A DNA stretch of 64,000 nucleotides, from the NCBI RefSeq assembly GCF_017874625.1, contig NZ_JAGIKZ010000002.1, positions 186,001 through 250,000 on the forward strand, written 5' to 3'. Origin of the DNA: Cytobacillus eiseniae (GTDB taxonomy: Bacteria; Bacillota; Bacilli; Bacillales; Cytobacillaceae). The position numbers and the translations under genes are program-made. Below the pieces are notes generated by a model. That model was given only the letters and a program-made list of their open reading frames with translations, was not told the origin of the DNA and did no database searches. This document shows, one piece after another, positions 47,536 through 56,274 of the stretch (the stretch's first letter is position 1; the number at the start of each line of letters is the position of its first letter).

Positions 47536-47844
47536 ATGAATATTAGTGGATTCCAGCCAGTAACGAATGTTTTTAAAGCGGATATAAATACGAAGACTCA
47601 GCCATATACACCATACGAAGTACAGAAGAGTTTTGCGTCCGTATTAAAAGAATCTATTGAAAAAGTGAATGAAACACAAATCCAATCTGATAAAATGACA
47701 GAGAAATTGGTGAACGGGGAGAATGTTGATTTACATCAAGTAATGATTACCTCTCAGAAAGCTAGTGTGACAATGCAAGCAACTCTTGAAATTCGAAATA
47801 AGATCATTGAAGCATATCAGGAAACTATGAGAATGCAAGTTTAA
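47536..47844 (+). CDS. fliE: Flagellar hook-basal body complex protein FliE
   Basis: Junction protein between the MS ring and the proximal rod and an early export substrate. The 102-residue protein has the conserved FASVLKESIEKVNETQIQSD and the C-terminal MITSQKASVTMQATLEIRNKIIEAYQETMRMQV. AAAGGAG precedes the ATG. It is followed by an unusually long 221-base gap that holds a dispersed repeat. Confidence 0.96.
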   Translation: MNISGFQPVTNVFKADINTKTQPYTPYEVQKSFASVLKESIEKVNETQIQSDKMTEKLVNGENVDLHQVMITSQKASVTMQATLEIRNKIIEAYQETMRMQV

Positions 47845-47850
47845 TAATAT

Positions 47851-47988
47851 TGGCTTTTTTCTAAAAAGATTGCTGTTTTTTAATGAATTTTAGAATAAAT
47901 AATATACCAAATAGGTCGGTTGATTGGAGCGGAAATCAACCTTTCCCAATTAGGTGTAAAATAGCGATGATGTTTGCGGAAATAGCCA
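47851..47988. repeat. Dispersed palindromic element inside the flagellar operon
   Basis: A 138-bp element with short inverted ends TGGCT (47851) and AGCCA (to 47988). Inside is a second hairpin, GGTTGATT-GGAGCGGA-AATCAACC (about 47919-47942). The flanks TTTTCTAAAAAGATTG and GTGTAAAATAG recur at 9193-9278, and the right end recurs at 12952-13019. No coding frame is supported. It resembles a repeat common in Bacillus genomes, here with a shortened middle. Confidence 0.8.
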
Positions 47989-48065
47989 TAATATTTAAAG
48001 CTAAAAACTAGTAATTTAGCGGTTATTAGCAACCTAATATGAGACAAAATAACCGGGGGATAAAA

Positions 48066-49655
48066 ATGAACGAATCGTTTCTAAGATATAAAGATAAAAT
48101 GATGGAATATTGGAGTGGCCTGACCAAAAAGCAAAAAATGCTGCTTTTTGGTTCCGTACTTTTATTAATTATATTTATCGTCTTAATTACTTTTTTTACT
48201 ACAAGAAAGACGCTTGTCCCACTTTATAGCAATCTGACACCATCAGAAACGGGTACGATTAAGGAAAATTTAGATGGAAGAGGGATTACTTCTGAGATCG
48301 CTGATGGTGGAACGACGATAAAAGTACCTGAAAAGATGGTTGACACACTCAAGGTGGAACTTGCAGCAGAGGGAATTCCTAATTCAGGTAATATTGATTA
48401 CTCGTTTTTTAGCCAAAATGCTGGAATTGGTACAACAGATAATGAATTCAATATGATTAAGCTAGATTCGATGCAGGCTGAATTGGCTAACCTGATTAAG
48501 GGGATTGATGGAGTTCAAGATGCGAAGGTAATGATCAATTTGCCTGAGAAGGGTATTTTTGTGAGTGATGCTTCAGAAGCAGCTTCTGCATCTATTATTC
48601 TTAACACAAAGTCAGGCTATCAATTTGAAGAAACTCAAATTCAAGCACTCTATCATTTAGTTTCAAAAAGTATTCCGAATTTACCTACAGATAATATCGT
48701 CATAATGAATCAGTTTTTTGAGTACTTTGATTTAAAAAATAATGACAATAATTCTTCACCAGGTTCAACATTTGCTACTCAACATGAAATCAAGAAACAA
48801 ATTGAAAAAGATGTTCAACGTCAAGTTCAAAGTATGCTAAGTACACTTATGGGGCCAGGTAATGTTGTTGTATCTGTCTCAACTGATATTGATTTCACAC
48901 AAGAAAATAGAGAAGAAAATTTGGTTAAGCCTGTAAATGAGGAAGATATGGAAGGGATTGCGATAAGCGCCCAAAAAATCACCGAAACTTTCACTGGCAA
49001 TGGAGATGCTGTTGGTGGAATTCCGCAAGGAGAAGATCCATCCGATGCGCTAGGTTCCAATTACTTGGAAGGCAATGGATCAAATGGTGATTACGAACGA
49101 ATTGAAGAAACAATTAATAATGAAGTAAATAAAATTCGCAGAGAAATTGTTGAAAGTCCTTATAAAGTTCGTGATCTAGGAATTCAAGTAATGGTCAATC
49201 CTCCGGAGGAAGGCGATCTTCCGCAGGAAAGAATTGACGATATTACGAAAATCCTAGGGACAATTGTACGGACAACGATTGACAAAAATGCCGGGAATAC
49301 GGCTCTTACAGAAGACGAGATTAATGATAAAGTAGTTGTTTCTGTTCAGCCGTTTGAAGGGAAAGTTGATTTCGAAAGTGAAACAAAAACGGCTATTCCA
49401 TTATGGGCTTATATTGTAGGTGGAGTACTATTAGCCATTATTGCATTGCTCATATTCCTATTTATCCGCGCGAAAAGAAAACGTGAGGCAGAAGAACAAG
49501 AACTTGAAATACAAGAAGAATTATTACATGTTCCAGATGTGAATGAAGAGCATGAAACTGAAGGTACAATGCGTAAGAAACAGCTTGAAAAAATGGCAAA
49601 AGAAAAACCGGAAGATTTTGCGAAGCTATTGCGCACTTGGATTGCTGAAGACTAA
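48066..49655 (+). CDS. fliF: Flagellar M-ring protein FliF
   Basis: Forms the MS ring in the cytoplasmic membrane. The 529-residue protein has a first transmembrane helix (about 27-46, LLFGSVLLLIIFIVLITFF), ring-building motifs in the external part (YSNLTPSETG, DGVQDAKVMINLPE), a low-complexity Gly/Asn/Asp loop, and a second transmembrane helix near 445-465 before the cytoplasmic tail that binds FliG (KMAKEKPEDFAKLLRTWIAED). The ATG at 48066 starts the conserved MNESFLRYKDK; an in-frame ATG at 48039 lies before the CCGGGGG ribosome binding site. Confidence 0.97.
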   Translation: MNESFLRYKDKMMEYWSGLTKKQKMLLFGSVLLLIIFIVLITFFTTRKTLVPLYSNLTPSETGTIKENLDGRGITSEIADGGTTIKVPEKMVDTLKVELAAEGIPNSGNIDYSFFSQNAGIGTTDNEFNMIKLDSMQAELANLIKGIDGVQDAKVMINLPEKGIFVSDASEAASASIILNTKSGYQFEETQIQALYHLVSKSIPNLPTDNIVIMNQFFEYFDLKNNDNNSSPGSTFATQHEIKKQIEKDVQRQVQSMLSTLMGPGNVVVSVSTDIDFTQENREENLVKPVNEEDMEGIAISAQKITETFTGNGDAVGGIPQGEDPSDALGSNYLEGNGSNGDYERIEETINNEVNKIRREIVESPYKVRDLGIQVMVNPPEEGDLPQERIDDITKILGTIVRTTIDKNAGNTALTEDEINDKVVVSVQPFEGKVDFESETKTAIPLWAYIVGGVLLAIIALLIFLFIRAKRKREAEEQELEIQEELLHVPDVNEEHETEGTMRKKQLEKMAKEKPEDFAKLLRTWIAED

Positions 49656-49667
49656 GGGGGGTAAAAA

Positions 49668-50684
49668 GTGGCGAAAAGAGATCAAAAAGAATTATCTGGT
49701 AAGCAAAAAGCGGCCATCCTGCTTATTTCCCTTGGTCCTGATGTCGCGTCATCTGTATATAAACATTTAAGCGAGGAAGAAATAGAAAAATTAACTTTGG
49801 AAATATCAGGCGTGCGTAAAGTTGAAGCTCATGCAAAAGAGGAAATACTTGAGGAGTTTCATAATATTGCTTTGGCGCAAGATTATATTTCTCAAGGTGG
49901 AATTGGCTATGCAAAAACAGTGCTTGAAAAGGCACTTGGTAATGAGCAGGCAGCTGTCATTATTAATCGACTAACCTCATCATTACAGGTTCGTCCGTTT
50001 GATTTTGCTAGAAAAGCAGATCCGGCACAAATTTTAAACTTTATACAGAATGAGCATCCACAGACAATTGCTCTCATTCTTTCTTACTTGGATGCCGCTC
50101 AGGCTGGACAAATCTTATCTGAGCTTCCACAAGAAATGCAGGCAGATATTGCGAAGAGAATTGCTGTCATGGATAGCACGTCACCAGAGATCATTAATGA
50201 AGTAGAACAAATTCTTGAACGAAAACTTTCTTCAACAGTTACTCAGGATTACACGCAAACGGGTGGAATAGAAGCGGTTGTTGATGTTCTTAACGGAGTA
50301 GACCGTTCAACAGAGCGGACCATTTTAGATGCACTAGAAATACAGGACCCTGAGCTTGCTGAGGAAATTAAGAAAAGAATGTTTGTATTTGAAGATATTG
50401 TTACGCTTGATAGCCGTGCCATTCAAAGGGTTATTCGTGATTGTGAAAATGAAGACCTTATGTTGTCACTGAAAGTATCAAGTGATGAAGTGAAAGGAAT
50501 CCTCTTCAAGAATATGTCTTCTCGTATGGCTGAGACCTTTAAAGATGAAATGGAATTTATGGGTCCAGTTCGGCTTCGTGATGTGGAAGAAGCACAATCC
50601 AGAATTGTTGCGATTATCCGTCGTCTAGAAGAAGCAGGAGAAATTGTCGTTGCCCGTGGTGGAGGAGATGATATTATTGTCTAG
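49668..50684 (+). CDS. fliG: Flagellar motor switch protein FliG
   Basis: C-ring protein that interacts with the stator to make torque. It has 338 residues. The N-terminal domain (GKQKAAILLISLGPDVAS) binds FliF, the middle domain has the EHPQTIALILSYL motif, and the C-terminal domain carries the charged torque helix (LDSRAIQRVIRDCENEDLMLSLK). The gene starts with GTG after AGGGGGG. Its end overlaps the fliH start. Confidence 0.98.
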   Translation: MAKRDQKELSGKQKAAILLISLGPDVASSVYKHLSEEEIEKLTLEISGVRKVEAHAKEEILEEFHNIALAQDYISQGGIGYAKTVLEKALGNEQAAVIINRLTSSLQVRPFDFARKADPAQILNFIQNEHPQTIALILSYLDAAQAGQILSELPQEMQADIAKRIAVMDSTSPEIINEVEQILERKLSSTVTQDYTQTGGIEAVVDVLNGVDRSTERTILDALEIQDPELAEEIKKRMFVFEDIVTLDSRAIQRVIRDCENEDLMLSLKVSSDEVKGILFKNMSSRMAETFKDEMEFMGPVRLRDVEEAQSRIVAIIRRLEEAGEIVVARGGGDDIIV

Positions 50685-51447
50685 ATTAATTAAAGGGACA
50701 AAGTGGAATCCACCAACTGAAACAGAAAAAAAAGTAATATCTATTAAAGTACTAAATCCATTCATTCAAGATGATGAAGTAGAAGAGATTTCAGCAATTG
50801 AGACTGATAAAGTGGTTCAAACCATTTTGAGTGAAGCTGAAATACAAGCAGAATCCATTATCAATGATGCAAAACAAAAAGCAGAACTCTTTCAAAGGGA
50901 AATCATGGAAGAGAGACAGGCTTTTGATTTGGCCAAAGAAAAAATGGCAGAACAAGCTCGTAACGATGGTTTTTCACATGGGATAGAAGAAGGAAGACAG
51001 CAGGGATATACGGAGTATCGTGAAGTGATCCAGTCTGCGATTGAAATTGTTGACTCAGCAAAGAAAGATTACCAGAGTCATATTGCTTCATCTGAAAGAA
51101 CGATCCTTGAGTTAGGTATGAAAGTGGCAGAGCGTATTCTCGGGAAGACACTAAGTGAACATGAAGAAGAATTTATATCTATTGTCAAACGAGCGATGAA
51201 AGAGGCAAGAGACAATCAGGAAGTACAGCTTCATGTTCATCCCACTCATTATGACTTCCTTCTTGCGAATAAAGAGGAATTATTGATGCTATTCCCAAAG
51301 GAAATAGATTTCTATATTTATCCGAATGATGATTTAGCGGAGACAGGCTGTTTTATTGAGTCTGCTAGCGGGAGAATTGATGCAAGCGTTGATAGTCAAT
51401 TAGAAGAAATAAAGCAAAAGATTATCGAAATGCTAGAGGGTGAGTAA
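50668..51447 (+). CDS. fliH: Flagellar assembly protein FliH
   Basis: Negative regulator and peripheral stalk of the export ATPase FliI, related to V/F-type stator subunits. About 259 residues: an N-terminal variable part, a long charged helix (about 55-140, AEIQAESIINDAKQKAELF) and a C-terminal FliI-binding domain (VAERILGKTLSEHEEEFISIVKRAM). Start choice is uncertain. ATG 50668 fits the MILLSRLIK family start but is only two bases from GGAGG, while TTG 50677 has better spacing (11 bases). Both overlap the end of fliG. Confidence 0.93.
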   Translation: MILLSRLIKGTKWNPPTETEKKVISIKVLNPFIQDDEVEEISAIETDKVVQTILSEAEIQAESIINDAKQKAELFQREIMEERQAFDLAKEKMAEQARNDGFSHGIEEGRQQGYTEYREVIQSAIEIVDSAKKDYQSHIASSERTILELGMKVAERILGKTLSEHEEEFISIVKRAMKEARDNQEVQLHVHPTHYDFLLANKEELLMLFPKEIDFYIYPNDDLAETGCFIESASGRIDASVDSQLEEIKQKIIEMLEGE

Positions 51448-51450
51448 GAA

Positions 51451-52767
51451 ATGAATCTTACTGATTTAATTGAACAAATCGATCAATTAGATACATTTAA
51501 GCGTTATGGGAGAGTAAAAAGAGTTGTCGGATTAATGATTGAGTCTCAGGGTCCTGAAAGCTCGATTGGCGATGTTTGCTACATTCATACTGCAGGCACT
51601 CGAAAAAGAGTGATTAAAGCAGAAGTAGTAGGCTTCAAGGGAGACGATGTCATATTAATGCCATATACAACGATTAATGATATTTCTCCAGGAAGCTTAG
51701 TTGAAGCGACTTCTAAGCCATTAGAAATTAAAGTTGGTGCACAGCTAATAGGCTCTGTTCTTGATTCCGTTGGGCATAAGCTTGATGGATCCTCGCTTCC
51801 AACTGGTCTTTCGTCTGTACCAACAGAACAAGAACCACCAAATCCATTGCAGAGACCACCTATTTCGACACCAATCAATGTAGGTGTTCGGATGATTGAT
51901 AGCTTACTATCAGTTGGTACTGGACAGCGTGTGGGAATATTTGCTGGTAGTGGAGTTGGTAAGAGCACATTATTAGGGATGATCGCTAGAAACACGACAG
52001 CAGACTTAAATGTCATTGCTCTAATTGGAGAACGAGGAAGAGAAGTCCGAGAGTTCATTGAGAAGGATCTTGGTCCAGAGGGACTAAGTCGTTCAATTGT
52101 TGTCGTTGCAACATCTGATCAACCGGCACTTATGAGAATTAAAGGTGCGTTCACAGCTACAGCTATCGCAGAATACTTCCGTGACAAAGGGTTAAATGTC
52201 ATGCTGATGATGGATTCAGTTACGAGGGTAGCGATGGCGCAGCGGGAAGTAGGACTAGCTATTGGCGAACCTCCAACAACAAAGGGGTATACACCATCTG
52301 TTTTTGCCATTCTTCCAAAGCTCTTAGAAAGAACTGGAACGAATGAATTAGGTTCAATTACCGCCTTCTACACAGTTTTAGTAGACGGTGATGATATGAA
52401 TGAGCCAATTGCCGATACAGTGCGTGGAATTCTAGATGGTCACTTCGTTCTAGACAGGGCGCTTGCCAATAAAGGTCAATATCCGGCAGTAAATGTCCTA
52501 AAAAGCGTGAGTCGAGTGATGAATAATATTGTTGATCCTGCTCACGTAAAGGCGGCTGAAAAATTACGTGAAGTGTTAAGCACATATATTAATTCAGAGG
52601 ACTTGATTAATATTGGGGCATATAAACGGGGATCGTCAGTCGAAATTGATGAAGCAATTAGACTATATCCTTCAATCATTTCATTTTTAAAACAAGCAAC
52701 AAGTGAGGAAATCACTTTTCAAGAAAGCCTTCAGCAACTATTTACTTTAGTAGGGAAAGGTGAGTAG
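51451..52767 (+). CDS. fliI: Flagellum-specific export ATPase FliI
   Basis: Hexameric ATPase of the flagellar type III secretion system, homologous to the F1 beta subunit. The 438-residue protein has Walker A AGSGVGKST (about 164-172), ALIGERGREVREF, Walker B VMLMMDSVTR and the C-terminal ALANKGQYPAVNVLKSVSRVM. The ATG follows a GAGGGTGAG site in the end of fliH, three bases after the fliH stop. fliJ follows five bases on. Confidence 0.98.
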   Translation: MNLTDLIEQIDQLDTFKRYGRVKRVVGLMIESQGPESSIGDVCYIHTAGTRKRVIKAEVVGFKGDDVILMPYTTINDISPGSLVEATSKPLEIKVGAQLIGSVLDSVGHKLDGSSLPTGLSSVPTEQEPPNPLQRPPISTPINVGVRMIDSLLSVGTGQRVGIFAGSGVGKSTLLGMIARNTTADLNVIALIGERGREVREFIEKDLGPEGLSRSIVVVATSDQPALMRIKGAFTATAIAEYFRDKGLNVMLMMDSVTRVAMAQREVGLAIGEPPTTKGYTPSVFAILPKLLERTGTNELGSITAFYTVLVDGDDMNEPIADTVRGILDGHFVLDRALANKGQYPAVNVLKSVSRVMNNIVDPAHVKAAEKLREVLSTYINSEDLINIGAYKRGSSVEIDEAIRLYPSIISFLKQATSEEITFQESLQQLFTLVGKGE

Positions 52768-52772
52768 CTTTC

Positions 52773-53216
52773 ATGCAGTATCAATATAAATTTGAAAAAA
52801 TTCTTTCCATAAAAGAAAGAGAAAAAGATGAAGCTTTCAATATTTATAGCCAAGCAGTGAAAAAATTTGAAGAGGCTGCAGAAAAGCTATATGGGTTGTT
52901 GAAGAAGAAGGAAGACCTTGAAACTTACCAATCATCTAGACTAGTAAATGGATTACCTGTTCAGGAAATTAGACATCATCAGCATTTTATTCATAATCTA
53001 GAAAAAACGATTACTCATTATCAACAAATAGTCATCAATGCAAGAAATCATATGAATTTTTATCAAGAAAAGCTGATGGAGAAAAACATTGAAGTCAAAA
53101 AATATGAAAAGATTAAAGAGAAGGACTTCGCCATGCATACTGAAACAATTAAGTATTTAGAAGGCAAACAAATGGATGATATCTCGATCCAGCAATATAT
53201 GAGTCGGGGAAATTAG
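52773..53216 (+). CDS. fliJ: Flagellar export chaperone/stalk protein FliJ
   Basis: A 147-residue, almost wholly helical coiled-coil protein that sits in the centre of the FliI ring and helps drive export. It begins QYQYKFEKILSIKEREKDEA, typical of FliJ, and is rich in Lys, Glu and Gln without Cys or Trp. Sequence conservation in this family is low, so the call rests on pattern, size and position between fliI and ylxF. Confidence 0.92.
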   Translation: MQYQYKFEKILSIKEREKDEAFNIYSQAVKKFEEAAEKLYGLLKKKEDLETYQSSRLVNGLPVQEIRHHQHFIHNLEKTITHYQQIVINARNHMNFYQEKLMEKNIEVKKYEKIKEKDFAMHTETIKYLEGKQMDDISIQQYMSRGN

Positions 53217-53224
53217 GTGGTAAT

Positions 53225-53827
53225 GTGGACAAAGTTACAGAAGAGGTAGAATCAAAAAAAACATCAAGATTCCAAAGCTTCATTTATATTGTTCTAATTC
53301 CGCTGTTAGGTGCCATATGCGTCACCCTACTTGTGATGACTTATCTTGGCTACAATGTTTTTGACTTAACAAAGGAATATGGTCAAAAGATTCCATTCTT
53401 ATCTTCGGCATTCTCGGAGGATACGAAAGAATCAGCTGAGGAAATGGAAACGAAAATGATCGAGCTTGAAGCAGAAATAAAAGATCGTGAAGCAAAAATA
53501 GATAAATTAGAGTCTGAATTAAAAAGTAAAGATCAAGAGATATCTAGGTCAGTATTGGAAAAAGAACGTCTAGAAGAAGAAATTGCTGAGTTAACGGCAA
53601 TGAAAGATGAAAATAAACGAGCGTTCAAAGATATTGTCAAGACATACGAAACGATTTCAGCAAAAAAGGCAGCACCGATTCTTGCACAAATGACAGAAGA
53701 GGAAGCCATCCAAATTCTCACAAATCTTAAATCAGATACACTAGCTGCCATAATGGAAAAAATGGAGCCAGAAGATGCTGCGAGATATACTGAACTATTA
53801 ACAGCAGATATTGATGTGAATGAATAG
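53225..53827 (+). CDS. ylxF: Flagellar MotE-like protein YlxF
   Basis: A 200-residue membrane protein. One N-terminal transmembrane helix (about 17-40, FIYIVLIPLLGAICVTLLVM) is followed by an external coiled coil (about 70-130) rich in Glu and Lys. A C-terminal MgtE-N-like domain (AAPILAQMTEEEAIQILTNL, then MEKMEPEDAARYTELL) ends the protein. Related MotE-type proteins help secretion or stator work, but the exact role here is not known. The gene starts with GTG (53225) after AGGTGG; the nearby ATG in another frame stops at once. Confidence 0.9.
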   Translation: MDKVTEEVESKKTSRFQSFIYIVLIPLLGAICVTLLVMTYLGYNVFDLTKEYGQKIPFLSSAFSEDTKESAEEMETKMIELEAEIKDREAKIDKLESELKSKDQEISRSVLEKERLEEEIAELTAMKDENKRAFKDIVKTYETISAKKAAPILAQMTEEEAIQILTNLKSDTLAAIMEKMEPEDAARYTELLTADIDVNE

Positions 53828-53866
53828 ATGATTATCCTAAATTGATCGTTGAAAGGAGGTGAAAAA

Positions 53867-55141
53867 GTGGATATTTCAAGTATAGGTGCAATAAATACAC
53901 TTATTTCTTCAGAGGTAAAAATAGGTGGCACAGGAAAAAATAGCAATAGTTTCTCATCGCTTCTTTCCAATTTAGTATCTGATTCACCTATAACTACACA
54001 GCCGAATTCAGTGAATGAGGAATCGAATGAATTAACAGGTGAAGAGCTTGCAGGTCTTGTTCAGTTCTTGCAAATCAATGATATTCTTGAACTGGAAAAT
54101 GGGATGGAGTTACTTGGGAAGACTGCATTTCAAAGTAACACAGATATTATTTCATTGATTGAAGAGGAATTAAATATTTCATCTGAAGGGCTTCTCCAAT
54201 TATTAACGACTATTTATAATCATTTTGCGACTGATGAAATGAAGCAAAATGAATGGGTAGGAAATGGTGAAGTGACCCCTGCGGAAGAGAATCATTTAGA
54301 AGCGATTCTTTCTATTATTCAAGCAATTTCTGTCATGCAAACGAAGGAAACAAGTATAGTGATGGATAAAGAACTGGCTCAAGGATTGAAGGCATTGAAG
54401 CTTTATGATTTATTAGCAGCGAACCAAGATTCTTTCGGAAGTGAAACAAGATTAAAAGAATTACTAAAAAATATCAATGAGAAGTTTGAATTAAAGCTGA
54501 ATGGTCAAACGTCTGCTAATCGCGAAGAGTATTTACAGAAAACTTTTCATACACTTGTTCAAGAAATGAGCAGTAAAAATCCTATTTTAGGTACAGAAGC
54601 AAAGGTGGAACAACCATCTCAAGTGTTGAATAAAACGGATAACATCCATAATGGGTTCATTCAATTTCAACAGATGTCAAAGCCTGAGCAGTTAACACTA
54701 ATGACAAGTACTCAAAGACCCGTTTCTGCAGAGCAGCTAATGGAGCAATTTGAATCCATTCTATCTCGAAGTAAATTTAGTGTAAATGGTGGTACACAAA
54801 GGCTATTCATCAAGTTGAATCCTGAACATTTAGGTGCACTGAGAATTGAGTTGATCCAAAAGGATTCGATGATGGTTGCCCGGATTTTAACATCAACCTC
54901 GTTGGCTAGAGAAATGATGGAATCACAGTTGAATGGGTTAAAGCAAGCATTTAGTTCACAAAACATCCAAATTGAACGAGTGGAAATCTCGCAACAGTTT
55001 ACTGGACAGGAACGTACCTTTAACCGTGAACAACAGCAAGGTCAGGAAAGACAACAGCCGAGAGAAGAGCAAAAGGAACAACAAGCTAATGAGCATTTTA
55101 CTAAAAGCTTTGAAGAGGCACTCCTCAATACGGAAGCATAG
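53867..55141 (+). CDS. fliK: Flagellar hook-length control protein FliK
   Basis: Secreted molecular ruler that measures the hook and switches export specificity through FlhB. About 424 residues with a poorly conserved, helical N-terminal and middle part. The conserved C-terminal domain (about 300-385) contains RLFIKLNPEHLGALRIELIQ and AREMMESQLNGLKQAF. The last 45 residues are a Gln/Glu/Arg-rich tail (REQQQGQERQQPREEQKEQ). I took the GTG at 53867 because AAAGGAGGTG ends six bases upstream; an in-frame TTG at 53849 precedes that site. Confidence 0.93.
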   Translation: MDISSIGAINTLISSEVKIGGTGKNSNSFSSLLSNLVSDSPITTQPNSVNEESNELTGEELAGLVQFLQINDILELENGMELLGKTAFQSNTDIISLIEEELNISSEGLLQLLTTIYNHFATDEMKQNEWVGNGEVTPAEENHLEAILSIIQAISVMQTKETSIVMDKELAQGLKALKLYDLLAANQDSFGSETRLKELLKNINEKFELKLNGQTSANREEYLQKTFHTLVQEMSSKNPILGTEAKVEQPSQVLNKTDNIHNGFIQFQQMSKPEQLTLMTSTQRPVSAEQLMEQFESILSRSKFSVNGGTQRLFIKLNPEHLGALRIELIQKDSMMVARILTSTSLAREMMESQLNGLKQAFSSQNIQIERVEISQQFTGQERTFNREQQQGQERQQPREEQKEQQANEHFTKSFEEALLNTEA

Positions 55142-55152
55142 GTGTGATATAT

Positions 55153-55785
55153 ATGACAAATACAATCGATTCATCATTGCTGCTTTCTGATTATCAACAG
55201 AAGCAAAGAAAAACGGGTTCTGACATTTTAGGCAAAGATGACTTTTTGAAAATATTAATGGTTCAGCTGCAAAACCAGGATCCAACAAATCCGATGCAGG
55301 ATAAAGATTTTATTGCTCAAATGGCTACTTTTTCTACTTTGGAGCAGATTACGAATATGGGCAAGACGATGGAAAACTTTGTGAAGGTACAGGAACAAAG
55401 TCAAGTCATTGCTTATAATCAATTTGTTGGCAAAGATGTAACTTGGCATAAGATTTCAACTTCAGCTTCAGGGCAGGAACCTGTTATTGAAGAAGGAACA
55501 GGTCGAGTAGCTTCCGTTCAATTTAAGGATAATAGTGTTATTTTTATTCTTGATGATGGAACAAAATTAGAGCCAGCAAATATTTCGCAAATTAATGAAA
55601 CATCAAAAGAAAATGCAATGGTACAAGCAAGTATGATGATTGGGAAAATTGTTACTTTCTTAGATGAAAACAAAGTGGAAAAGACAGAGGAAGTGAAATC
55701 AGTTTCATTTAAAGATGGAAAAACCGTTTTCCAATTAGCAGATGGGACGACAATTACGTCTTCACAAATTACAAAAATTGAATAA
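55153..55785 (+). CDS. flgD: Flagellar hook capping protein FlgD
   Basis: Scaffold cap needed for hook polymerisation. The 210-residue protein has the conserved N-terminal segment DDFLKILMVQLQNQDPTNPM followed by FIAQMATFSTLEQITNM. A beta-rich C-terminal part follows (about 90-210) with VGKDVTWH and GTTITSSQITKI. The ATG at 55153 has AGGTG about ten bases upstream; the GTG at 55144 is within that site. It lies between fliK and the flagellar operon protein gene. Confidence 0.95.
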   Translation: MTNTIDSSLLLSDYQQKQRKTGSDILGKDDFLKILMVQLQNQDPTNPMQDKDFIAQMATFSTLEQITNMGKTMENFVKVQEQSQVIAYNQFVGKDVTWHKISTSASGQEPVIEEGTGRVASVQFKDNSVIFILDDGTKLEPANISQINETSKENAMVQASMMIGKIVTFLDENKVEKTEEVKSVSFKDGKTVFQLADGTTITSSQITKIE

Positions 55786-55802
55786 TACAGGGAAGTGATT
55801 GG

Positions 55803-56192
55803 ATGGATAAAATGATGTTTCATCCGATTCAACCAAAGTCCGTAACGAAACCCAAACCAACATCAGTCAATCAAACGTTTCAATCGAATAATCAATTTAC
55901 CGTTCATTTTCATCAAGCTTTACAAACAGACAGCAAGCTTACTGTGAGCAAGCATGCAAAGGAGCGCCTCCTTCAAAGAGGAATTCATATCAATGAAACG
56001 AGTTGGAATCAGATTGAAAAGAAAGTACAAGAAGCAAAAAACAAGGGTGTAAAGGAATCACTTGTATTGCTGAAAGATGCAGCACTTATCGTCAGTGCAA
56101 AAAACAATACAGTGATTACGGCAATGGATCGGGAGGAAGCCCGAACACAAATATTTACGAATATTAACGGAACGATACTGTTAGATCAATAA
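55803..56192 (+). CDS. Flagellar operon protein (TIGR02530-like)
   Basis: A 129-residue protein found between flgD and flgE. It shows the pattern of the small 'flagellar operon protein' family: a variable N-terminus, then KHAKERLLQRGIHINETSWNQIEKKVQEAKNKGVKESLVLLKDAALIVSAKNNTVITAMDR-type core (about 50-115; key residues are the RLLQRGI turn and the TVITAMDR strand). It has no signal peptide or transmembrane helix. GGAAGTG precedes the ATG. Its position suggests a hook or rod assembly role, but no function is known to me. Confidence 0.82.
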   Translation: MDKMMFHPIQPKSVTKPKPTSVNQTFQSNNQFTVHFHQALQTDSKLTVSKHAKERLLQRGIHINETSWNQIEKKVQEAKNKGVKESLVLLKDAALIVSAKNNTVITAMDREEARTQIFTNINGTILLDQ

Positions 56193-56274
56193 AATGATTG
56201 GCTGGACCTTCAAATGGAAGCCATGGCTTGCTGAATGATGGATGCAAGCTGTATATGAGAGGAGTAATTATTAA

